DNA from: an uncultured Bacteroidota bacterium
GTDB lineage: Bacteria; Bacteroidota; Bacteroidia; Chitinophagales; Chitinophagaceae
DNA length: 64,000 nt
Assembly (NCBI GenBank): GCA_903903635.1
Contig: CAIUZK010000109.1
Coordinates: forward strand, 1-64,000
Direction: 5' to 3'
The notes under the pieces were generated by a model, which worked only from the letters and a program-made list of their open reading frames with translations, did not search any database and was not told the origin of the DNA. Positions 1 to 8,696 of the stretch are shown here, piece after piece. How positions within the stretch are numbered: the stretch's first letter is position 1; the number at the start of each line of letters is the position of its first letter. The position numbers and the translations under genes are program-made.

Positions 1-67
1 CTCCTTTCGTTATAGACAGCAACTCTTCTCTTTCCTCTTGCGTTAATGTAACCTTATACTTTACCAT
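1..67 (-). CDS. N-terminus of a putative IS630-like transposase, truncated by the window edge
   Basis: Reverse strand from ATG at 65-67 reads MVKYKVTLTQEEREELLSITKG, which resembles IS630-family N-termini (VTLTxEER..L..I..G). Only 22 codons are visible. Confidence 0.45.
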   Translation of the reverse strand, partial: MVKYKVTLTQEEREELLSITKG

Positions 68-268
68 AGTTTTTTTGGCAAAGATACAATATTTATACGT
101 CATAGTATAATTGATATGACACTAGTGTTGTAATATTGAAATTTGCAAATCGGTAGCAGAACTACTACTAAAAACTCTACTTTTTTCAGGACGATACATT
201 CCGTGAAATCCCTTAATCCGTTCAACTCGCCTACCGGCAGGCAGGTCCGCGATTCAGACAACCCCCAC

Positions 269-540
269 TGCTCCAAGGCGCTCCTCTGCTCCTCATAAAT
301 GGAAGTGTCCCACTTCCGAATACTTCCCACAAAAACAATTTAAACTCCACCATCTCCCACAGTCCCAGAAGATCTCACATTTGTAAAGCCAGCTTAGTCG
401 AAGGTCGGTAACTCGCCTGCTATCAGGTTCCCTCATCCACTCATTGCGCCAATTTACATCCATAGACATTCTGTTAATTCTAAAATCCTGAAAATTCTGA
501 TTCAGACAATTTTTCGCACTCAACCAATCAACTTATCAAC
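269..540. repeat. Interspersed repeat copy A, with GGAAGTG-TCC-CACTTCC hairpin and CCTGAAAATTCTGATTCAGA tail
   Basis: About 240 bp nearly identical to 3843-4080; both copies produce homologous spurious ORFs (NQNFQDFRINRM...REPDSRRVTDLRLSWLYKCEIFWDCGRWWSLNCFCGKYSEVGH). Confidence 0.8.
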
Positions 541-577
541 TTATCAACTTATCAACTTATCAACTTATCAACTTATC
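525..577. repeat. 8-bp tandem repeat (ATCAACTT)n
   Basis: About six consecutive ATCAACTT units following the interspersed repeat. Confidence 0.85.
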
Positions 578-682
578 CCCCCCTAAATCACGATAAAAGA
601 TTCATGTGTGTGTGCATTCCATTTACTAGATATTTTACACTACTTTGGCATCAGATATTTATTGCTCTTTAAACCAATTCGC

Positions 683-1357
683 ATGGCACCCGAAAATTTC
701 TTCAAAATATTGCTTATATGCGTATCCCTATATGCAGGAGCTGCCTCTGCACAAGTAGGGTTTGAAACTTCGCTCATGAGTCCTAACGGCGACATAGGCC
801 AGTTTTACAAAAAGAATATTTCGGCAGACTTGTATTTTATGAACGGCTACATGGATGGCCGCCTCAGGATAAGGATAGGTGTATTTTATACAAAGCTATC
901 CCCGAGGTTGGACACAGTACCCATTTATGGCGTTCAAATAGGCGGCACTCCCTATGTACAGGTTGTGCCGGGTATTCTTGTGGATGGGAAGTTGACCATG
1001 GTCTATTTGTATGGAGACATGAGTTACCGGCTCCTGAAAATTAAAAAGTTCGCACTTTTTGCCGGTTTAGGTATCGAAGGTGGTAAGGTTCATGAAATTT
1101 ATTACAAGTCGTTGGAAACCGTAATTAATGAAACCGCGAATAGTGATGTATTGGTTGCCGGGTTCAAAGCTAACGCAAGTATAGAATACAAAATAAGCCC
1201 CCGCGTTGATGTTTATACCCAGGCTAGTTACATGAATTTGGTTGCAACCGACCATTCAACCAATTTCAAGCATACCAACATGGGAGTCGGCATCAACTAT
1301 TATTATTTAGTAACTGGAAAGAAATCGAAAAGTAAACACAGAATTACAAATGACTAA
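683..1357 (+). CDS. Putative outer-membrane beta-barrel protein
   Basis: Signal peptide MAPENFFKILLICVSLYAGAASAQ, alternating beta-type sequence and aromatic-rich strands. The internal Met at 683 is preferred over 608. Confidence 0.5.
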   Translation: MAPENFFKILLICVSLYAGAASAQVGFETSLMSPNGDIGQFYKKNISADLYFMNGYMDGRLRIRIGVFYTKLSPRLDTVPIYGVQIGGTPYVQVVPGILVDGKLTMVYLYGDMSYRLLKIKKFALFAGLGIEGGKVHEIYYKSLETVINETANSDVLVAGFKANASIEYKISPRVDVYTQASYMNLVATDHSTNFKHTNMGVGINYYYLVTGKKSKSKHRITND

Positions 1358-2102
1358 ACGGATATTTTCTTTTTTGTTGGTATTGATCTTTTTCTCCCCT
1401 TCCTGTGTGAAGGTGCAAAAGGATGTACACTCGTATTACCCGCAGGTAAAAACGGTCTCTGCAACTGTGAATAAAGACGGGTCTGTAACTGTTACCGGGC
1501 AGGTGACCTTTGAGGGCAGAACCTCAATACAGTATTGTGGTTTCTGTATGGACACAACCGCTAACCCCGATATGCTGACCAACCAACTACTCTCAGACAG
1601 CCTGATCGGGAATGTTTTTTCCTGCACCTATACTTCACTAAGTGCAGTTCAAACTTATTATTTCAGGGCATTTGCCGCCAATGTAAATGGATATGCAATT
1701 GGTAGCGCTGTCTCCGTAAGCCATGCGGGTTTTGATACATCGCTGATACCCTGCCACCCCAGGGCGCAATACATGGTACTAACCGGCACCAGCAACCAAA
1801 CCGACGCATACACCTATGTTGATTCGGTGACACCATCGGCCACAGGCTATGAAGTCCTGGGGCATACTGGGAGCCATTCTATTGATATCGTTTTTGGCCA
1901 GTATCCCATATCAGGTGTATACACCAATGCCAGCGTAAGGTTTGATGCTATAATCGTTACCGGAGTAACGTTATACGTTCAGCAAATAAGCCGTGGGGCT
2001 ATAGATATTACCATTTGCCAGGCCAATGTACAAGTACAGAACATGTTCACCGGCGTTTACTACCCCTACGTAATGACCACTAAATTCAGAAGCCCGAGTT
2101 AA
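1350..2102 (+). CDS. Putative lipoprotein with an FN3-like segment
   Basis: Lipobox-like FFSPSCVKV; VTGQVTFEGRTSIQYCGFCMD...YYFRAFAANVNGYAIG; overlaps the upstream gene by 8 nt. Confidence 0.5.
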   Translation: MTKRIFSFLLVLIFFSPSCVKVQKDVHSYYPQVKTVSATVNKDGSVTVTGQVTFEGRTSIQYCGFCMDTTANPDMLTNQLLSDSLIGNVFSCTYTSLSAVQTYYFRAFAANVNGYAIGSAVSVSHAGFDTSLIPCHPRAQYMVLTGTSNQTDAYTYVDSVTPSATGYEVLGHTGSHSIDIVFGQYPISGVYTNASVRFDAIIVTGVTLYVQQISRGAIDITICQANVQVQNMFTGVYYPYVMTTKFRSPS

Positions 2103-3622
2103 TTAAAAGTGATCCAGGCAATGCGCATGTGCGATTTTTTCCCTTTCCCTTCCAGTATCATGGTCGCATATGTCTCGGTATCCTTATTATAATCGGGTAC
2201 CATTAGGGTTGATGTTGGTTCGTCGCTATCCTGTGTGCCAAACAATAATGATTTTTCAACGCTGTTATCATTGAGTTTCACGCAAACAGTGCTCAGCCTG
2301 CCGCCACGCGCTTTTGCTATCTCCGGGCTGGTCTCATCCGCATTCTTTTCTATATTGCCAGGAACATCGTTATAAAACACATAATTGCTTTTCGATGTAT
2401 TAACGTAATTGTACGACATACAGGGTGTGCCGTCCAGAAGTTGCTTTTTATTGATTGCGTACCCTTGCAATTCCACGCCTTCATCAGATAATACGGAGAT
2501 GCCTGCCGCATCTAAGTAGGTTTCTTTTACCGTAGACTCTCTTCTTTCCATTAATATAGTAGTTGTATTGTCTTTATTGAGTATCATATGGGAAGGGATA
2601 CCCGTATATTCCTCTTTAAAATGGCCAAGGGCATAGGCATTTACTTTCTCACCAGCTACTTGCTTACGCGATTTGGCTTCCAATGTTTCAGGGTCAATAT
2701 AAGTGAGCAGGGACGCATAATATTTAGTGACCTTTTGAGAAAGTACCTTACTTGTACTTGAGGTAAGATATGTTGTCATTAGTTGTATTTTGTTGCTGTT
2801 GTGGTTAAAAACCATATGAGCCGTTACATCTTCCAGGCTCAGGTCGGTATTTAACTTAGCATGTTTAAAAGCAGTTGTGCCGGCGCTGAGTTTTGATAAA
2901 ACCAAACTGCATTCCTTTTGAGTAGGGCGTTCTTTAAATCCGCAAAAAAGAAGATAGATAGCTTTATCACCATCTACAACAGCGTTTTTATAGGTTAAGT
3001 TCTTAAATCCGGGAGGCCCTGTATAGCGGCCTTCATTGATCTTTTTGTGCGAGCCGTCGAAATGAGTGACTGTTATTTGCTGCTTACCGCTGGAGCCAAT
3101 CTTAATTTCCTGATCGTAAGTAATAGTTGTATAGAAATCAGAATTCGGATCTTTCTCCACATCGAAACCACTTAAGTGCGAATTAAGTGCAAATTTATAT
3201 TGAATAGCCATACCAGGCAGATGCTCCAGGGTGCCGAGTTCGTCCTTTTGTACCAAGGCGCCGGTGGTTGCATTTATCCTGTACCGGAATAACACAGGTT
3301 CCTTGCATATCCTGTAGAAGAAAAGCACAGCTTCCCCGTTTATTTCATACAATCCGCAGATCAATGCGTTATCGTCAAAATCGTCGCTTTCCACAAAGTT
3401 CTGCCCTGTTTTTTTCCTGCTTTTATCATATACAGTTACTTCTATTCCTTTACCGTCTTTTCTGTGAAAAAATAACGTGTTGCCGTTTTTGAACTGTAGT
3501 AATTTATTCCATGTATCGTCCGGCTCTTCGAACGCATCACTTTTTTGAATGTTGATTTTTTGCGCAGTAAGAACACTTGTACTGGCTAGGGCCAAAAACA
3601 GGAGCATCAATAATTTTCTCAT
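2099..3622 (-). CDS. Hypothetical secreted protein
   Basis: 507-aa ORF with signal peptide MRKLLMLLFLALASTSVLTAQ. Confidence 0.6.
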   Translation of the reverse strand: MRKLLMLLFLALASTSVLTAQKINIQKSDAFEEPDDTWNKLLQFKNGNTLFFHRKDGKGIEVTVYDKSRKKTGQNFVESDDFDDNALICGLYEINGEAVLFFYRICKEPVLFRYRINATTGALVQKDELGTLEHLPGMAIQYKFALNSHLSGFDVEKDPNSDFYTTITYDQEIKIGSSGKQQITVTHFDGSHKKINEGRYTGPPGFKNLTYKNAVVDGDKAIYLLFCGFKERPTQKECSLVLSKLSAGTTAFKHAKLNTDLSLEDVTAHMVFNHNSNKIQLMTTYLTSSTSKVLSQKVTKYYASLLTYIDPETLEAKSRKQVAGEKVNAYALGHFKEEYTGIPSHMILNKDNTTTILMERRESTVKETYLDAAGISVLSDEGVELQGYAINKKQLLDGTPCMSYNYVNTSKSNYVFYNDVPGNIEKNADETSPEIAKARGGRLSTVCVKLNDNSVEKSLLFGTQDSDEPTSTLMVPDYNKDTETYATMILEGKGKKSHMRIAWITFN

Positions 3623-3730
3623 TGGGTTATATGTTAGTTGGATTAAAAGCGAATGTAGTTAAAACCCACTAATCTAAGGTTGTAACTAAAAAATAAGTAC
3701 TGGTCTAAGGGTCGCCCTTGGTCCTAATAT

Positions 3731-3785
3731 GTGGAAGTGTCCCACTTCCGAGAAGTTACCACAAAAACAATTTAAACTCCGCCAT
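3731..3785. repeat. Partial copy of the interspersed repeat, with AAGGG-TCG-CCCTT just upstream
   Basis: GTGGAAGTGTCCCACTTCCGAGAAGTTACCACAAAAACAATTTAAACTCC repeats the core of copies A and B; the leader GGTCTAAGGGTCGCCCTTGGTCC recurs at about 3816. Confidence 0.7.
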
Positions 3786-3808
3786 TACCCTATGTCTCAG
3801 GCAATCTC

Positions 3809-4080
3809 CCCACTGGTCCAAGGGTCGCCCTAGGTCCCAATATGTGGTAGTGTCCCACTTCCGAATACTTCCCACAAAAACAATTTAAACTCCACCATCT
3901 CCCACAGTCCCAGAAGATCTCACATTTGTAAAGCCAGCTTAGTCGAAGGTCGGTAACTCGCCGGCTATCAGGTTCCCCAATCCCCTCATTGCGCCAAATT
4001 ACATCCTTACACATTCTGTTAATTCTAAAATCCTGAAAATTCTGATTCAGATAATTTTGCTCACTCAACCAATCAACTAA
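3809..4080. repeat. Interspersed repeat copy B
   Basis: Nearly identical to 269-540 over about 240 bp. Confidence 0.8.
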
Positions 4081-4215
4081 TCAACCTATCAACCTCTCAA
4101 CTTTTTAACCTTTCAACCAATCAACTTATACTATCAACTTATCAACCTATCAACCTATCAACTTATCATCCAATCAACTTATCAACCTATATCAACAAAT
4201 CAACAAATCAACTAG
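4065..4215. repeat. Degenerate ATCAACYT-type tandem repeat
   Basis: Run of ATCAACTT, ATCAACCT and TCAACAAA variants, matching the cleaner array at 525-577. Confidence 0.7.
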
Positions 4216-4301
4216 TCAGGTTAATCAGCAGATCAGACAACATTCGCGATTGAAATGTTTTTGAAGTTAAATTGAAATATATAATTGCAAGATTTTTTTT
4301 C

Positions 4302-4309
4302 TATATTTG
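4302..4309 (+). promoter_or_regulatory. Candidate Bacteroidota -7 element (TAnnTTTG)
   Basis: TATATTTG 33 nt upstream of the ATG at 4343, in an AT-rich leader. Confidence 0.4.
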
Positions 4310-4342
4310 TAAAGAGCAAAATGGAAGTCAACTAACTCTAAA

Positions 4343-5068
4343 TTGAAGCGCATGAAAAAGATGATCCTACTGGTTGCAGTACTGTTGGGTTCGGTATTGG
4401 GCAACCGCACCTATTCACAGTCTTTTACAATGCTGACTGATACTATTTACATTTCTGCAGCTCCTGGATTTGCAAGTTATTTCGACAGCATTGTTACTGG
4501 CACTGCACCGGTAACTTATACATGGAAGGTAATTGATTGCAACTTTCCGGGAGATTGGCGCACCGCCACCGCTTCCGGATTTTGCGACAACGATTTATGC
4601 CTCTTTATGCCTTCGCTTTGGCCCACTGGAGCTGTTGAAACTTCCGCTCCATACCTTGCATCAGATACTGGTGTACTTGATTTGACGCTCGACCTTACCT
4701 CTACCTCCACACCAGGCTGTTATTACGTTACTGTCATGCTGCACAATGTACTTATACCAACTGATTCAGCTAAAGAGACATTTATCATCTGCTACAGTAC
4801 ACTTGCCGCACCTGCAGCCATCAACAATGCCAACATCAGCTTATACCCCAACCCAGCCAACAGCGAATTAAATTTATCCTATGCCCCAAATGCCGGGATC
4901 ACATCATTAAAGGTATTTGATGTAATGGGTACGGAAGAAGCCAGCCAGGCAACAGGCAACAGCACCTCTCTTGTAGATATTCACACACTATCAAAGGGAG
5001 TACACTTTATAAGGCTAATCAACCAATCAGGTGAAGTAGTAGCAATTAGAAAGTTTGTAAAGGATTAA
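4343..5068 (+). CDS. T9SS type A sorting domain-containing secreted protein
   Basis: Signal peptide, then C-terminal ISLYPNPANSELNLSY...LKVFDVMGTE...GVHFIRLINQSGEVVAIRKFVKD. Confidence 0.75.
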   Translation: MKRMKKMILLVAVLLGSVLGNRTYSQSFTMLTDTIYISAAPGFASYFDSIVTGTAPVTYTWKVIDCNFPGDWRTATASGFCDNDLCLFMPSLWPTGAVETSAPYLASDTGVLDLTLDLTSTSTPGCYYVTVMLHNVLIPTDSAKETFIICYSTLAAPAAINNANISLYPNPANSELNLSYAPNAGITSLKVFDVMGTEEASQATGNSTSLVDIHTLSKGVHFIRLINQSGEVVAIRKFVKD

Positions 5069-5703
5069 TCAGCTATTTTACAATTTTCCGTAAAAACCCT
5101 GAATCTGCTAAATCCGCGATTCAGATAAAATAATCAATAAATAAATATGCCAATTAATTAGGAAATATAGATTGATGCACATATCTTTGTCCCAAATTTT
5201 ATCACTAATGCCAGATTATTAAACTATGAAACATGAAAATTCCAACTTATTTGTCTTAAATCAGGTGTTAACTTTTTCAAAACACAATCCTGCAAATCCT
5301 ACTTCGTGCGCCATAGCTTTTTCAGCGACAGTGCATAATCCTGAAAATTCAGATCAAAAATACATAAATAACTAATAATCAACGATTTGCAATCCATAAA
5401 AACTTCCGATTTCCGGAAACTTCATGAAGCAAACCAGAAGTTTTTGCCCCTAAACCAGAAGTAAAACCTGAAGCAACCTGAAACAAATCCAGAAATTGTA
5501 TGAACCAAACCTGTAGTGCTCTATAAGGCAGGAAGTAATATTTAATAATACACAGACAAAAAACAAATACCTGCCCCCATGGATGTCTCACACCTCCTTC
5601 CTATGTGCGACACCTATATTTGCTACCTTGCACCTCACGACTCATAACCTGCAACTTTCGACTAAATACTTTCTACTTTCGACTAAATACTTTCGACTCA
5701 AAA

Positions 5704-7611
5704 ATGGATTATTTCAAAAAGCAGATCGAACTGCTTAAAATGGAACGTGAAGAAGACCGCAAATCCTATGAGGTTTTGGCTGCTACAACATCAGTTGTAC
5801 AGCGCAGGGCCAATGGCTACACCTGGTATCCGATTGCCATTAAGGGCACCGAAATGACCAAGGGTGACTATATTTCTGTTGAGGTGGAGCGAACCACCCA
5901 CCAGGATGTAAGCCACCAGTTAAGGTTTGGCGTTTCGGCAATGCTCTTCTCCAATCATGACCCCAAAAACAATAAAGTAGAAGGAACCATAACATTCCAG
6001 AGCGGCGACCGGCTCAAGATCACCCTGCGCACCGACGAACTTCCGGAATGGGCCAGTGATGGCAAGCTGGGCATCGATCTGTTGTTTGACGATAACAGCT
6101 ACGACGAAATGCAGAACGCCCTCATGGGTGCACTGGCCCGAAATGAGGACAAGGAGGAAGGAAGATTGATTAGCATACTAACAGGTAAACGCCCCCCGAC
6201 TTTCGACACAGAAGTCTATCAGTTCAGTAATCCTAAATTAAACCAGAGCCAGAATGAAGCAGTAAATAAAATAATAGCCGCCAACGAATTATCCATAGTT
6301 CATGGCCCTCCGGGCACAGGGAAGACCACTACGCTGGTGCAGGCTATTAAGACCCTCATAAAAAACAACAACCAGCAGATACTCGTGGTAGCTCCCAGCA
6401 ATACCGCTGTAGACCTGCTGAGCGAAAAACTATCGGATGAAGGGTTAAATGTGTTGCGTGTAGGAAATCCTGCCAGGGTGTCTGAGCGGCTGATGGCACT
6501 CACACTGGATAGCAAAATGTCGGAGCATAGTGCCATGAAAGAAATCAAAAGCCTGAAAAAAAGGGCTGCCGAATTCAAAAATATGGCGCACAAATACAAG
6601 CGCAGTTTTGGCAAAGCCGAGCGCGACCAGCGCAAAGCCCTGTTTGATGAAGCGCATAAGATCATGAAGGATGTGGGCAACACAGAGCAATACATTATTG
6701 ATGACCTTATAGCAAAGGCCCAGGTCATTACAGCTACGCTTGTAGGAGCAAACCACTATACCGTAAAAAAAATAAACTACCATACAATTGTAATAGACGA
6801 AGCAGGCCAGGCAATGGAACCAGCCTGCTGGATATCACTCCTGAAAGGCAAAAAAGTGATCCTTGCCGGCGACCATTGCCAGCTATCCCCAACCATTAAA
6901 AGTAATGAAGCCGCCAGGAAAGGACTATCCACCACCCTGCTCGAAAAATGTGTGGCGCTCCACCCTGCCGCAGTCACCCTGCTTCAGGAGCAATACAGGA
7001 TGCATACCAGCATCATGAATTATTCCTCCAGGGTGTTTTACAAAAACCAGTTGAAGGCCCACGGCAGCGTTGCCGGGCATTTGTTATTTCCTGATGATAG
7101 CCCCCTGGCTTTTATAGACACCGCCGGTTGTGGCTTCGACGAAAAAGCAGATGGCACCAGCACTACCAACCCCGAAGAGGCTGCATTACTCATTAAACAC
7201 CTGACAGCACTCACCAATGAATTGGATAAACACTACCCCGTTAAAAAATTCCCGACCATTGCAGTTATCTCTCCTTACAAACAACAGATAGCTGTGCTTA
7301 ATGACCTCTTGGTTCATTCGGGTGAACTTAAAAAGTATAGCAACAGTATCTCAGTCAATACCATAGATAGCTTCCAGGGCCAGGAAAGAGATATAGTATA
7401 TATCAGTATGGTACGCAGCAACAGCGATGGAACCATTGGCTTTCTATCCGACATCCGTCGCATGAATGTAGCTATGACAAGAGCTCGTAAAAAGCTGGTT
7501 GTTGTCGGCGACAGTGCTACCCTGTCCAGGTTACCTTTTTATGCCGATTTCATTGCCTATGCCGAAAGTATAAACACATACCATAGTGCCTGGGAATTCA
7601 TGGATCTATAA
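5704..7611 (+). CDS. SF1 DNA/RNA helicase, IGHMBP2/Upf1-like
   Basis: Walker A HGPPGTGKTTT, VIDEAGQA (DEAG box), LAGDHCQLSPT, QEQYRMH, SVNTIDSFQGQERDIV, NVAMTRARKKLVVVGD. Start at the internal Met (MDYFKKQIELLK). Confidence 0.9.
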   Translation: MDYFKKQIELLKMEREEDRKSYEVLAATTSVVQRRANGYTWYPIAIKGTEMTKGDYISVEVERTTHQDVSHQLRFGVSAMLFSNHDPKNNKVEGTITFQSGDRLKITLRTDELPEWASDGKLGIDLLFDDNSYDEMQNALMGALARNEDKEEGRLISILTGKRPPTFDTEVYQFSNPKLNQSQNEAVNKIIAANELSIVHGPPGTGKTTTLVQAIKTLIKNNNQQILVVAPSNTAVDLLSEKLSDEGLNVLRVGNPARVSERLMALTLDSKMSEHSAMKEIKSLKKRAAEFKNMAHKYKRSFGKAERDQRKALFDEAHKIMKDVGNTEQYIIDDLIAKAQVITATLVGANHYTVKKINYHTIVIDEAGQAMEPACWISLLKGKKVILAGDHCQLSPTIKSNEAARKGLSTTLLEKCVALHPAAVTLLQEQYRMHTSIMNYSSRVFYKNQLKAHGSVAGHLLFPDDSPLAFIDTAGCGFDEKADGTSTTNPEEAALLIKHLTALTNELDKHYPVKKFPTIAVISPYKQQIAVLNDLLVHSGELKKYSNSISVNTIDSFQGQERDIVYISMVRSNSDGTIGFLSDIRRMNVAMTRARKKLVVVGDSATLSRLPFYADFIAYAESINTYHSAWEFMDL

Positions 7612-7764
7612 CAGAAGTTTTGGATTACTAAGCACATAAAAGAATTAAAAGGGCCATTAGATACTTGAGCATTATTAATAATAACACAACCCTATTCCAC
7701 AACTGTATATTTGGATTAGAAAAAGTTATTTTAATTTGCTGCAAATCAGGTTATTTTGTAGACA

Positions 7765-8598
7765 ATGTCTTTATACATAGCATCTATTAATTCGGGAAGT
7801 AATGGCAACTGTTATTACATAGGTAACAACCGGGAAGCCGTACTGATAGATGCAGGTATCTCCTGCCGGGAAACCGAAAAGCGTATGAGGCGCATGGGAT
7901 TGAAAATGGATACAGTAAAGGCTATTTTTATTACCCATGAGCATGGCGATCATATCAAAGGTCTTGAAGGAATTGTAACAAGACATAAACTGCCGGTATA
8001 CATTACTAATCCAACCTTACATCATACAACGCTCAGAGTCGACCCTGCTCTTATAAAATCCTTTACCGCTTACGAGGCTGTATTTATTGGCGGCCTTGCT
8101 GTATTACCATTCCCGAAATTACACGATGCCACCGATCCCCATAGTTTCCTGGTAAGTGGCAATGGAGTAACCGTAGGCGTATTTACCGATATCGGCGCAC
8201 CATGCCAGCATGTCACCGATAATTTCAGGAAATGCCATGCGGCTTTCCTGGAAGCCAACTATGATGAGCATATGCTGGAAATCGGCAGCTACCCTGCGCA
8301 CCTTAAAAAAAGGATCAGCAGCGATCATGGTCACCTGTCCAACCGTCAGGCTATTGAATTATTTCTTGAGCACGGCCCGGCTTATATGAGCCACTTGTTT
8401 TTATCACACTTATCAAAAGAAAATAACCGGCCCGACCTTGCGCAGAAGGTATTTGAACGGCATGCAGGCAAGACCAATATTGTAGTAGCTTCCCGCGATG
8501 TAGAAAGTGAAGTGTACCATATCCGGAACACTTCATTTAAAGAACCTATTCAGAAATCAGCTCCCTTAAAATCAGTGCAGGGCAACCTGTTTGGATAG
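7765..8598 (+). CDS. MBL-fold metallo-hydrolase (YycJ/WalJ-like)
   Basis: SINSGSNGNCYYIG...VLIDAGIS...FITHEHGDHIKGL; later SSDHGHLSNRQ and LFLSHLSKENN. Confidence 0.85.
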   Translation: MSLYIASINSGSNGNCYYIGNNREAVLIDAGISCRETEKRMRRMGLKMDTVKAIFITHEHGDHIKGLEGIVTRHKLPVYITNPTLHHTTLRVDPALIKSFTAYEAVFIGGLAVLPFPKLHDATDPHSFLVSGNGVTVGVFTDIGAPCQHVTDNFRKCHAAFLEANYDEHMLEIGSYPAHLKKRISSDHGHLSNRQAIELFLEHGPAYMSHLFLSHLSKENNRPDLAQKVFERHAGKTNIVVASRDVESEVYHIRNTSFKEPIQKSAPLKSVQGNLFG

Positions 8599-8625
8599 CG
8601 CTTCAACAGCCTGAATCAAAACTAA

Positions 8626-8661
8626 AATGAGACAATGAAAGTACTTTTCCATTGTCTCATT
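8626..8661. terminator. Bidirectional terminator-like hairpin between convergent operons
   Basis: AATGAGACAATG (8626-8637) and CATTGTCTCATT (8650-8661), a perfect 12-bp stem with a 12-nt loop, between 8598 (+) and 8697 (-). Confidence 0.75.
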
Positions 8662-8696
8662 CATATGAACTATTTCAAGCCCAATGCTATGACTGT

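Noticed and set aside
293-523. 76-aa ORF (MSAKNCLNQNFQDFRINRM...), with its homolog at 3790-4068
   Set aside because: Similarity between the two arises from the interspersed DNA repeat. No start context and a repeat-derived composition make real coding unlikely.
525-577. Possible CRISPR array from regularly repeated ATCAACTT units
   Set aside because: Units are 8 bp with no spacers and there are no cas genes; this is a microsatellite.
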